Positions 25,215 to 33,230 of a DNA stretch of 64,000 nucleotides are shown piece after piece. Both the position numbers and the translations under genes were made by a program. The stretch's first letter is position 1. Each line of letters begins with the position of its first letter. The stretch is taken from the NCBI GenBank assembly GCA_026393855.1, contig JAPKZJ010000020.1, positions 1 to 64,000 of the forward strand, written 5' to 3'. The notes beneath the pieces were generated by a model. It searched no databases and was not told the DNA's origin. It saw only the letters and a list, made by a program, of their open reading frames with translations. Origin of the DNA: Candidatus Aminicenantes bacterium. Lineage in GTDB: Bacteria > Acidobacteriota > Aminicenantia > Aminicenantales > UBA4085.

Positions 25215-26369
25215 TCAGCCTCCGTAATTCCATTCTTCTCTGATATCGACCAACGGCAAGGCCGTGACCTTCTCGTCCAATCGATAGCGCTCCTTGCCCG
25301 GATAAACAATCCAGACATGAGCCGGCGAGAGATCTCGGAGCGAGGAATGGAGAGACGCCGTCATCCGAGGCGCATCGGCAAATTTGAATTCCACTCCCCA
25401 AAGCTTCCCGTGCTTCCGCCAGACGAGGTCAAGCTCGGCTCCCGCATGGGTCGACCAGAAAAAGAAGGAAGCGTCGTCAAGTCCCACGCTCCGGCAGACG
25501 CTATTCAGGGCGAATCCTTCCCAAGACGCGCCGAGCTTGTTGTGGGAGGTCAGATCGTTTTCATTCTCGATCATCATCAGCGAATGGAAAAGCCCCGAAT
25601 CGTGAAGGTAGATCTTGGGTTTCTTGACCAGCCGTTTGCCGACGTTTTCGTGCCAGGGTTGAAGGATGCGGATCATCAGGGCGCCCGCGAGGATCTCCGC
25701 GTACTTCCTCACAGTCACGTCGGACATCCCGAACGACCGGCCGAGCTCCGCATAATTCAGGACCTGGCCGTGATAATGGGCCAGCATGGTCCAAAATCGG
25801 CGCAGCGATGCTGCGGGAATTTGGAAACCGAGCTGAGGCACGTCTCTTTCCAGAAATGTCGCAATATAATTGGATCTCCATAAAAAGCTCGCCTCATCGT
25901 CGGCCGCCAGGAAAGCCGGAGGCAATCCTCCACGAAGCCAGAGTTTTTTCCAGCTCTTGGCTCCGACGTCCCAAGGCGCCAAACCGCCGAGATGATGATA
26001 GCCGATCCGGCCGGCCAAGGATTCCGAGCTCTGCCGGATCAAGTTCACGGAAGCGCTGCCTAAGACCATGTATTTTTGCTCGGGCTTGCTGTCGACAAGA
26101 TGCCGGAGCAACGGAAAAATCTCCGGACGGCGTTGAATCTCGTCAATGATGATTAAGCCTTCGGCCTCTTCCAAAGCCATTCTGGGATTATCGAAACGAA
26201 CCAGTTCGCTGGGATTCTCGAGGTCGAAGTATTGGCCCGATGGAAACGACTTGGCCAGCGTCGTCTTGCCGCACTGGCGGACGCCGATCAATCCAACGAC
26301 GCGGAATATCTTGAGTAGGTTTTCGATTCTTTCCCGGTCCCCGGTTCGAGGCAAGAAATGCGGAGCCAT
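25215..26369 (-). CDS. AAA family ATPase with DUF4143 domain
   Basis: Protein of 384 aa. ATG 26369 has GGAGGT 4 bp upstream; an in-frame ATG 12 bp earlier overlaps that SD. The N-terminal AAA_14 domain has a Walker A-like motif GLIGVRQCGKTTLA (residues ~24-37), Walker B LIIIDEIQRRPE and a sensor-like Ser in MVLGSASVNLI. The C-terminal DUF4143 domain (~180-340) contains FLERDVPQLG and the nuclease-like AELDLVWRK...WGVEFKF. Such proteins are common, mobile, and often sit in accessory regions; their function is unclear. It interrupts the cassette array between propeller 4 and the remnant tail, so it was probably acquired after the array formed. Confidence 0.9.
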   Translation of the reverse strand: MAPHFLPRTGDRERIENLLKIFRVVGLIGVRQCGKTTLAKSFPSGQYFDLENPSELVRFDNPRMALEEAEGLIIIDEIQRRPEIFPLLRHLVDSKPEQKYMVLGSASVNLIRQSSESLAGRIGYHHLGGLAPWDVGAKSWKKLWLRGGLPPAFLAADDEASFLWRSNYIATFLERDVPQLGFQIPAASLRRFWTMLAHYHGQVLNYAELGRSFGMSDVTVRKYAEILAGALMIRILQPWHENVGKRLVKKPKIYLHDSGLFHSLMMIENENDLTSHNKLGASWEGFALNSVCRSVGLDDASFFFWSTHAGAELDLVWRKHGKLWGVEFKFADAPRMTASLHSSLRDLSPAHVWIVYPGKERYRLDEKVTALPLVDIREEWNYGG

Positions 26370-26482
26370 GGATACCTCCATAAACACTATCGCGAATAAT
26401 GATTGAAAAGTCAAATGTTGTGTATGAGATTTCAAGCGTCAGCCAGAGGGGGGTCGAGGCCCTATTCCATGAAAGAGAAGAA

Positions 26483-29134
26483 TCAACGGCTCTGGTTTCT
26501 ATGCGTCGGCAGCCCGGCCTGATAGTGTTGCCGTATTTCATTTGCGGAAAGCACCCTCTCGTAAAGCGCCGCTCCGTCGACTGTCCCATTGAAGCGGTAG
26601 GAAGGCACTCCGAAAAGCGTCGACAATCCAATATATAAAGGCTCCGTCGGCCGGGCCAGGATCGATTGCGTGATCGCTCCCGTCTTCATCAGGGCGCCGT
26701 TCAGGTAAATGCTGGCGCTCCTGGAGGAATAGACCGTGCCGGCCACGTGATACCAGGTGTTAGGATGCAGGACCGCATCGCCGACGATGCACTCGATGCT
26801 CCAGTCCCCTGACTCGCCGAAAGATGTATGGCAGTGCCTGATCCCTAGGTGGAGCCTCCCCTCGGTATTGAGGTATATGGCACACGAGACCCCGTCGTAG
26901 TTATGGGTCCCCTTTACCGCGATGGCCTGCAGTTCGGGCCCGAGACTCGAGAAATTGATCCAGGCCTCCAGCGTCACCTCGTCCAGAAATTCGGGGACCG
27001 GTCCGGCTTTCGTGGCCGGCAGGACGTTCTCCATGACCCAGACTTCGGGTTTCCTTCGCCCGGCCTGGAACGCGACGCTCTTTCCGTCGGGGTGGATGCG
27101 CAGCCCGGAAGCTCCGTCCCCAAAAGCCATATCCGAGGCCAAAACGCCGACATTATGCGCCTCTTGACCTCGCGGGGAGGCTCGCCAAAGCTCCAGCCGG
27201 AAGGAGCGCGGAGCGGCTTCGACCGTCTTGGCAAACAACAGGTATCGTCCATCGGGCGTCCACACCAGCCCATCCCGTCGAACGGCTTCGCGCCCGCTCA
27301 GCCGAAGGAGCTCGCGTGCATTTTCGCCTTGGGCCGATACGATTCCGAGCCGATCGCAAGAACCGTTCCATCGGCGGGATCGAGCCGTGAAAGCCAATTC
27401 GAGGCCGTCGGGGGAGAGCGCCAGGTTGGTGACATCCTCTCCCGGAGAAAGACGATAGATTTCCTTCTCGCTTCCCGTGGCCGGGTCGCGCTGCAGGATG
27501 CGGGGAGCCGCATCGGCGAAGGCAAAGCCGGCTCGGGTGAGGTAAAAGGATTTCCCGTCGGGCGCCCACTGGCCGTCCAGCGTATCCGTTTCGGGATTGC
27601 TCGACAGAATGGCCCGGGCGTCCCCGTTGCGCGCATCCATCTCGTAGAACCCCATGTGGTGGTGCAGCTTGTCGAAACCGGAGACGAGTATCCCCTGTCC
27701 GCCCGGGGTCCAGCGCGCGATCCGCAGGCGCTCCAGGTCTCGCGGAGCCAAGAACTCGCGATCCCCTCCCGCGCTGAGCGAGCGGATGCAAAGGGTCCAG
27801 CGGTCGGCGCTTCGGTTCGAGAAGTAGGCCAGCGATCGTCCGTCGGGAGAATACAGCGGCAGCCGGTTCCGGCCGGCGAAGCGCTCGTTGATCAAGGCCG
27901 GCGCGGCCGTCATTCGCGAAGCCGTCGGATCGAGCTCGACGACATAAGCGTCCGTCCCGCCGCTTTCGACTCCATAGTATAACGACCCGCCGCGGGTGAA
28001 GCCCAGCGGCTCCGCAGGCTCCATCTCGGGTCGGATCGAAACAGGCTGCCCCGCGGGCTTGCCGTCGGCGATCCGGAGGAACCAGGCGCCCCATTGGCCG
28101 GCCCGGTCGCTGGCGAAGAGGACGCCTCGCCCGTCCGGCGCCCACCCGAGAAGCTGGTCGTCGGCGGGATGCTCGACCAGCGTGACCTCACGGCTGCCGT
28201 CGGCGGCCAGAAGGAAGATGTCGCGGCTTTCCGAGTCTTCGCGCGGAGGACAATCGTAGGCGATGAACCGGCCGTCCGGGGAGATGCCGCGAGGCTCGGG
28301 CCGGCGGGAGCCCAGCGCCTGCAGAATCCGCGCGGAACCGTCCCCGAGGGAGATCAAAACGATCCGGTTGACCTCGATCCCGGCGGATTCGTCCTTCGTG
28401 GCGGACGCGGCAACGATGCGGGCGCCATCCGCCGACCAGACGCAGGGCTTGAGGGAGACGAGTCGATCGCTCCGGAAAAAGATCCGCTCTCCGGATCCGT
28501 CCAGATTGATCAGCCTTAGTTCAAAAAAGCCGTCCCCGGAGGATCGAGCGTAAGCCACCTTCTTGCCGTCCGGGGAGATGAGGGAACGGCCGGCCGGACT
28601 CTGAAGGTCCGCTGAGGCCTTCCCCAGCTCCCGAGTCTCTCCAGTGGACAAATTCCGAAGGGAAACGGCGCCACTCGCCTGGTTCGTAAACGTCAGAAAT
28701 CGCCCGTCCCAGGAAGGCGCACCATCGGTATTCACATCGGAGCCCGCCCAGACCCGGCGCACGGCCAGGGGAGGAACTTCGGCTGGGCGGTTCAACGCGG
28801 CCAGCCGCGCCTTGGCGGCGTCGACGGTTTCCTTCTGATCGGCGAAGTCCCGCACCACCCGATCGTAGGCCTGACGCGCCTGGGCATCGCCCAGCTTCTC
28901 ATAACACTGGCCCATGCGGACCAGAGCCTTGGCTGCCACGGCGCGATCGCCGTCGCCGGCGAGCTTCCGGTACAGCTCGATGGCGCCCCTCAGATCGCCG
29001 TCGACGGTCTCGGCCTTGATCGCCGCCTGAAGGGCCACCTCCGCTTGATTGGCCTTCGCCTGGTTCGCCGGGAGTCCGGAAGACAAGGCCGCGCCAAGCA
29101 GCCCGGCCAACAGGATCCATGGCGCCCTCTTCAT
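26483..29134 (-). CDS. Exported TPR-beta-propeller protein of cassette 4 fused to a LamG-like lectin domain
   Basis: Protein of 883 aa, about 180 longer than the other cassette propellers. GGAGGATGG precedes ATG 29134. The signal peptide (MKRAPWILLAGLLGAALSSG) is followed by TPR-like helices at ~30-115 (LRGAIELYRKLAGDGDR, ALVRMGQCYEKLGD) and a PD40 propeller at ~125-700 (SPDGKKVAYARSSGDG, GVLFASDRAGQWGAWFLR). The usual tail appears as VWVMENVLPATKAG but reads on into a concanavalin/LamG domain (~705-875: EVTLEAWINFSSLG, NTWYHVAGTVYSSRSASIYL, FNGTVDGAALYERVLSANEI). LamG domains often bind glycans. The fusion joins exactly at the ancestral C-terminus, next to the disturbed ATPase region. Confidence 0.9.
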   Translation of the reverse strand: MKRAPWILLAGLLGAALSSGLPANQAKANQAEVALQAAIKAETVDGDLRGAIELYRKLAGDGDRAVAAKALVRMGQCYEKLGDAQARQAYDRVVRDFADQKETVDAAKARLAALNRPAEVPPLAVRRVWAGSDVNTDGAPSWDGRFLTFTNQASGAVSLRNLSTGETRELGKASADLQSPAGRSLISPDGKKVAYARSSGDGFFELRLINLDGSGERIFFRSDRLVSLKPCVWSADGARIVAASATKDESAGIEVNRIVLISLGDGSARILQALGSRRPEPRGISPDGRFIAYDCPPREDSESRDIFLLAADGSREVTLVEHPADDQLLGWAPDGRGVLFASDRAGQWGAWFLRIADGKPAGQPVSIRPEMEPAEPLGFTRGGSLYYGVESGGTDAYVVELDPTASRMTAAPALINERFAGRNRLPLYSPDGRSLAYFSNRSADRWTLCIRSLSAGGDREFLAPRDLERLRIARWTPGGQGILVSGFDKLHHHMGFYEMDARNGDARAILSSNPETDTLDGQWAPDGKSFYLTRAGFAFADAAPRILQRDPATGSEKEIYRLSPGEDVTNLALSPDGLELAFTARSRRWNGSCDRLGIVSAQGENARELLRLSGREAVRRDGLVWTPDGRYLLFAKTVEAAPRSFRLELWRASPRGQEAHNVGVLASDMAFGDGASGLRIHPDGKSVAFQAGRRKPEVWVMENVLPATKAGPVPEFLDEVTLEAWINFSSLGPELQAIAVKGTHNYDGVSCAIYLNTEGRLHLGIRHCHTSFGESGDWSIECIVGDAVLHPNTWYHVAGTVYSSRSASIYLNGALMKTGAITQSILARPTEPLYIGLSTLFGVPSYRFNGTVDGAALYERVLSANEIRQHYQAGLPTHRNQSR

Positions 29135-29152
29135 TGTCCCATCCTCCCGCCC

Positions 29153-29208
29153 ATCATATTACGGCTCCATTGTCAGGCCATTATGCGCGTTATGGTCATG
29201 ATTGGGTT
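29153..29208 (-). promoter_or_regulatory. Cassette 4 operator-promoter before the propeller gene
   Basis: TGTCAGGCC (29171) and GGTCATGATTG (29195) flank TATGCGCGTTAT. TAATAT (29156-29161, gap 9 bp) or TATGAT (29153-29158, gap 12 bp) can serve as -10. The orphan site at 19980-20036 shares sequence and spacing. Confidence 0.6.
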
Positions 29209-29211
29209 TTT

Positions 29212-29886
29212 TCAGCCGTCGAACCGGTATCCCAAGCCTCGAACGCTTATGATATATCGAGGATTCGCGGGCTCCGGCTCAATCTTCTTCCGTAGGGTCA
29301 CGATATGATTGTCGACGACGCGGTCGGTGACGAACGCGCCTTGTCCCCAGACCAGATCCAAAAGTCGATCGCGGCTCAAGACCTTGCCCGCGTTGCGGAC
29401 CAGCGCGGCCAGCAGCTTGAACTCGAAGGCCGTCAGCCCCACTGGCTGCCCGGCGCGGCGCAGCTCGCATCGTCCGAAGTCCACTTCGGCGTCCCCGAAC
29501 TTGTAATTCGGCGGTTCCTCGTCTCCCCTGCGGCGGAGGGCCGCCTTGACCCGGGCCCGCAGCTCGCGCGGGCTGAATGGCTTGGTCACGTAATCGTCGG
29601 CCCCGATCTCCAGCCCCAGCACTTTTTCCGCTTCCTGGACCTTGGCGGTCAGCATGATGATCGGCGTCTTGATGCCGTCCCTGCGCAGCTCTCGGCAGAC
29701 TTCGAAGCCGTCCTTGCCCGGCAGCATGACGTCCAGCAGGACCAGGTCAAATACCTGCTTCCGCAGGCGCTGCAGGGCGCTTTCGCCGTCCGATGCGATC
29801 TCCACATCATATCCTTCGGTCTTCAAATCGACCTGCAGGCCAAAGGCGATTCCGGATTCGTCTTCCACCACGAGGATTCGCTTCAT
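29212..29886 (-). CDS. OmpR/PhoB-type response regulator of cassette 4
   Basis: Protein of 224 aa. ATG 29886 overlaps the kinase stop (ATGA). The receiver has D9, phosphoacceptor D52 (LVLLDVMLPGKDG), MLTAKVQEAEKVLG and TKPFSPRELRARV. The winged helix at ~125-222 has LSRDRLLDLVWGQG, TDRVVDNHIVTLRKKIEPEP and SVRGLGYRFDG. It is very like regulator 3, and their operators are the most alike of the four (GGTCAGGATT in both). Cross-talk between cassettes 3 and 4 is therefore the most plausible case. Confidence 0.95.
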   Translation of the reverse strand: MKRILVVEDESGIAFGLQVDLKTEGYDVEIASDGESALQRLRKQVFDLVLLDVMLPGKDGFEVCRELRRDGIKTPIIMLTAKVQEAEKVLGLEIGADDYVTKPFSPRELRARVKAALRRRGDEEPPNYKFGDAEVDFGRCELRRAGQPVGLTAFEFKLLAALVRNAGKVLSRDRLLDLVWGQGAFVTDRVVDNHIVTLRKKIEPEPANPRYIISVRGLGYRFDG

Positions 29887-31838
29887 GCTTTCTTCTCCAG
29901 CGGAAGGAGGATGGTGAACGTGCTGCCGCGGCCGGGCTCGCTCTCCAGACGGATCTCGCCGCCGTGGGCATCGACGATGTGTCGAGCCATGGCCAAGCCG
30001 ATGCCGGTCCCTTGGACATGGGCCGCCCGGGAGCCCGAACCCCGCACGAACCTCTCGAAGATCTTCTTCTGCTCCGAGACCGGAATGCCCAGGCCCCGGT
30101 CCCGGACACGGATGGCCAGCCCGGACTTTTCCCGGGCCATCTCGACCCAGATCGTCCGGCAATCCGGAGAATACTTGACGGCGTTATCGAGCAGGCTCCG
30201 CAGCGCCAGGCCGAGGGCGGCCCGATCGGCGCGAACAAGCGGCAGATCGGCGTCGAGCGCCAGGTCGATATCGCAGCCCTGGGCGGAGGCCAACCCCCGG
30301 AACTCGGCCACCACCTCGCCGGCCCAGGCGCCCGGGTCGAGAGGCTCGAAGCGATAGTGGAACGCGCCCGCCTCGATGCGGCCGAAGTCCAGCAGCGACT
30401 CGACCAGCCTCTGCAGCCGCTCGCTTTCGCGGGACAGGATGCCGTAGGATTTTTGCCGCTGACCGGGCTCGTGAATCCGCCCTTTGGCCAGCATCTCCGA
30501 GAGCTGGCGCAACGAGGTCAGCGGGGTTCGGAATTCGTGGGACACGGCCGACACGAACTCGGACTGCAGCCGGGCCACGGCCCGCTCGCGGTCGATGGAG
30601 CGCATGATGAAATACGTCCCGGCCAGGAGAAACAGGGCCAGCACCGCGAAGCCCGCGAACAGCAGGCGGCGCCGCCCGACCACGCCCACGGCGTCGGCGC
30701 CGGGGTCGGGGCTGGTGGCGTGGAGAGTCCCGGGCAGCCTGGTGTCGGGCGCCGTCCGCACGGCCCGCGGACCGCTTCTGTTGAACGATCCAATCATCAC
30801 CTGCCCGTCCTCGTCGATCAGAGCCCCTTGCACCAGACGGCCCTGCAAGACCGGCGTCCACGCCGAACCGAGGTAAGCGGGCCCCGCCAGCACCGCGGCC
30901 AGCCGATCCGGAGTCCCCTCCCACGAGACGAGCACCGGGCGGCCATCGATCTTCAGAATCCGGCGCCCCTTCGTCTCGGGCCCGGCCCACCACTGGCCGT
31001 AGATCGAATCCGCGGCCGTTGCCAGCGTCAACGCGTCCCGTTCCCGCTCGGTTGGAAGACCGGCCTCGAGCCACCGATCCGCTTCCCCCCGATAGAATTC
31101 CCAGACGGGCCGGAGCAGATTCCAGCGGCCGCTCCAAAGGGCCGTCCGCAGGAGCGAGGCCTCCCGCTGCAGCTCGGCGCGCCGGCCCATCGCTTCCAGC
31201 ACCGTACTGCGCGCTTCACGCGCCGCCAGCTCCGCCGGCAGTCCCAGGGCGGGCGACCGGCCGAACCGGGCCAGCTCGTCATAGGCTTGCAGGGCCTCTT
31301 CGTTGCGGCCGATCTTGCGGAGGTTCCGGCCCAACCGCAGCCAGGCGCCGGCGCGCACGCCGGGATCCCGCGATCCGGTCAGATCCCGAAAGACGACGGC
31401 GGCCCGAGCCGGATCGCCGCGCCGGAACTCCAGTGTCTCGCCCGCGGCAAAGACCGCCGCCTCGGGCCCTTCGGAATCGGGGAGCGCGGGATAGAAAAGC
31501 AGGCGGCCGGGCGGGAAAGCCTCCACGGCATTCTTCGTCCCTCGCAGGACCAGCACGTTGTCGGGCGGCTCCTTCGCGCCGGGCCCGGGGACGGCGCCCC
31601 GATAGCTTTCCAGATCCATCAGGCTTTGCTGCAAGACGACGGCCATGTGGTCCGCCGCGACTTCCAGGCGGTCCTGGAAGCGCTGCCCTTCGAGCGCCCG
31701 GTCCTGCTTCAGCCATTGCCAGCCGAACCAGGCCAGGGCGGCGCCGATGACGAGCATGAGGCCGAAAAAGACCGCCAGGGTGCGGCCGGGGGGCCGTTTC
31801 CAGCGGGCTATGCCCATAGGTCGCCTCGCATCCGCCAT
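29883..31838 (-). CDS. Membrane sensor histidine kinase of cassette 4
   Basis: Protein of 651 aa from ATG 31838; an in-frame ATG at 31817 with GAGG upstream is an alternative if the mRNA begins near 31841. TM1 is LAVFFGLMLVIGAALAWFGW. The extracytoplasmic region of ~350 residues has TPR-like helices (ETLEFRRGDPARAAVVFRDL, WLRLGRNLRKIGRNEEALQAY). TM2 is LLFAGFAVLALFLLAGTYF. HisKA has AVSHEFRTPLTSLRQL; HATPase_c has SLLDNAVKYSPD, DRGLGIP and GTGIGLAMARHIVDAHGG. Close to kinase 3 in sequence and layout, so these two cassettes are probably the latest duplication. It is the first gene of the array in the direction of transcription. Confidence 0.92.
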   Translation of the reverse strand: MADARRPMGIARWKRPPGRTLAVFFGLMLVIGAALAWFGWQWLKQDRALEGQRFQDRLEVAADHMAVVLQQSLMDLESYRGAVPGPGAKEPPDNVLVLRGTKNAVEAFPPGRLLFYPALPDSEGPEAAVFAAGETLEFRRGDPARAAVVFRDLTGSRDPGVRAGAWLRLGRNLRKIGRNEEALQAYDELARFGRSPALGLPAELAAREARSTVLEAMGRRAELQREASLLRTALWSGRWNLLRPVWEFYRGEADRWLEAGLPTERERDALTLATAADSIYGQWWAGPETKGRRILKIDGRPVLVSWEGTPDRLAAVLAGPAYLGSAWTPVLQGRLVQGALIDEDGQVMIGSFNRSGPRAVRTAPDTRLPGTLHATSPDPGADAVGVVGRRRLLFAGFAVLALFLLAGTYFIMRSIDRERAVARLQSEFVSAVSHEFRTPLTSLRQLSEMLAKGRIHEPGQRQKSYGILSRESERLQRLVESLLDFGRIEAGAFHYRFEPLDPGAWAGEVVAEFRGLASAQGCDIDLALDADLPLVRADRAALGLALRSLLDNAVKYSPDCRTIWVEMAREKSGLAIRVRDRGLGIPVSEQKKIFERFVRGSGSRAAHVQGTGIGLAMARHIVDAHGGEIRLESEPGRGSTFTILLPLEKKA

Positions 31839-31847
31839 CGCCCCCCC

Positions 31848-31896
31848 ACCATACACTCGGCCGGGTCAGGATTGGATGGAGATTGGGTCAGGATTC
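31848..31896 (-). promoter_or_regulatory. Cassette 4 operator-promoter before the kinase gene
   Basis: Three 11-bp units on the + strand: GGTCAGGATTG, GATGGAGATTG and GGTCAGGATTC (31864-31896). TATGGT (31848-31853) is exactly 10 bp downstream of the block. Confidence 0.68.
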
Positions 31897-31952
31897 TGTT
31901 TTTCCCGGGCGGCTTGGCATTGGCCATCGAGTTTTCAGGGCCCTTTCTTGAC

Positions 31953-31975
31953 TTCTTGACAAGATAAGTCAAGAA
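31953..31975. promoter_or_regulatory. Inverted repeat before the PAS kinase gene
   Basis: TTCTTGAC (31953-31960) and GTCAAGAA (31968-31975) form a perfect 8-bp inverted repeat with a 7-bp centre. It overlaps a possible promoter (TTGACT 31948-31953, 17 bp, AAGAAT 31971-31976) for the plus-strand kinase gene. It could be a dimeric repressor site. It lies 57 bp from the divergent cassette 4 operator. Confidence 0.45.
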
Positions 31976-32000
31976 TGAAAACTCTCGGACGGAGGGAGTG

Positions 32001-33221
32001 ATGCCAACGCCTCTCGCCCCAAAGGACAAGCGCTCGGAGCTGGCCCTGCGCGAAAGCGAGCGTAAGTACCGCGAGCTCGTGGAGAACGCCAACAGCATCA
32101 TCCTGCGCTGGAAGCCCGACGGGCAGATCCGCTTCCTGAACGAGTTCGGGCAGCGGTTCTTCGGCTACACGGAGGCCGAGCTGCTCGGCCGCTCCGTCAT
32201 GGGCACAATCGTTCCCGACGCCGAGAGCGACGGCCGGAGCCTGAAGCCGCTGATGGACGAGATCGGCCTCAACCCGTCGGCGCACGAGCAGAACGTCAAC
32301 GAGAATATGCGCCGCGGCGGCGAGCGCGTCTGGATCGCTTGGACCAACAAGTTCACGCTGGACCCGCGGGGCCGGGTGACGGAAATCCTAAGCATCGGCC
32401 AGGATATCACGGCCCGCAAGCGGGCCGAGGAGGAGCTGCGGGCCATGCAGGCCGGCCTGGAACGGCGCGTCGCCGAGCGGACCGCGGAACTGGTCGTGGC
32501 CAAGGAACGGGCCGAGGAATCCGACCGGCTCAAGTCGGTCTTCCTGGCCACCATGTCCCACGAGTTGCGGACCCCGCTCAATTCGATCATCGGCTTCACC
32601 GGTCTCCTGCTGCTGGACGCGGCCGGGCCGTTGAACGAGGAGCAAACCCGGCAGCTCCGGATGGTCAAGGACAGCGGGCAGCATCTGCTGGCGCTCATCA
32701 ACGACGTGCTCGACATCTCCAAGATCGAAGCCGGCCGGTTCGAGATCCGCGACGAGTCGTTCGATCTGCCCGCATCCATCCGGAAAGTCCTCTTGGCCGT
32801 TCAGCCCCTGGCCGACAAAAAGGGCTTGGGGCTGGAAGCGCGGGTCGCGGCGGAGGTGGGCCGGATCCGGAGCGATCGCCTCCGGGTCGAGCAGATCCTG
32901 CTGAACCTGCTGGACAACGCCGTCAAGTTCACCGACCGCGGCGAAGTGAGCGTCGACTGCCGCCTGGACGGGGAGCGGATCGTGACCCGGGTGAACGATA
33001 CCGGGATCGGCATCAAGCCGGAGGATATCGCGTCCCTCTTCCAGCCCTTCCATCAGATCGACGGCGGCCCGGCACGGCTGCACGAGGGGACGGGCTTGGG
33101 CTTGGCCATCAGCCGCCGGCTCGTCGAGCGCCTGGGCGGGGTCCTCTCGGTCGAGAGCCGCTGGGGGCGTGGGAGCACGTTCCAGTTCACGCTCCCGCTC
33201 GGCTCGGACCTCGCGTCCTGA
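32001..33221 (+). CDS. Soluble PAS sensor histidine kinase
   Basis: Protein of 406 aa. GTG 31998 and ATG 32001 are both possible; ATG has the better spacing to GGAGGG. No membrane segment is seen, so it is cytosolic. A PAS/PAC domain spans ~18-140 (ERKYRELVENANSIILRWKP, SIGQDITARKRAEEEL). A short coiled coil links to HisKA at ~170-235 (His in ATMSHELRTPLNSIIGF), then HATPase_c at ~280-400 (NLLDNAVKFTDRG, DTGIGIKPED, GTGLGLAISRRLVERLGG). The kinase core resembles that of the kinase at 41867 (both MSHELRTPLNSI, GFTGLLL, DISKIE). No regulator is encoded on its strand. The convergent REC-HD-GYP gene ends 9 bp away and is a possible partner. Confidence 0.93.
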   Translation: MPTPLAPKDKRSELALRESERKYRELVENANSIILRWKPDGQIRFLNEFGQRFFGYTEAELLGRSVMGTIVPDAESDGRSLKPLMDEIGLNPSAHEQNVNENMRRGGERVWIAWTNKFTLDPRGRVTEILSIGQDITARKRAEEELRAMQAGLERRVAERTAELVVAKERAEESDRLKSVFLATMSHELRTPLNSIIGFTGLLLLDAAGPLNEEQTRQLRMVKDSGQHLLALINDVLDISKIEAGRFEIRDESFDLPASIRKVLLAVQPLADKKGLGLEARVAAEVGRIRSDRLRVEQILLNLLDNAVKFTDRGEVSVDCRLDGERIVTRVNDTGIGIKPEDIASLFQPFHQIDGGPARLHEGTGLGLAISRRLVERLGGVLSVESRWGRGSTFQFTLPLGSDLAS

Positions 33222-33230
33222 CCGACGCGA

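Noticed and set aside
25215-26369. ATPase gene considered as a transposase or insertion sequence
   Set aside because: No transposase motifs, terminal inverted repeats or target duplication were found around it; Walker motifs and the DUF4143 part fit an AAA ATPase.
29793-31967. Plus-strand open frame of 724 codons opposite kinase 4
   Set aside because: Same reason: low-complexity translation opposite an intact kinase with all motifs.
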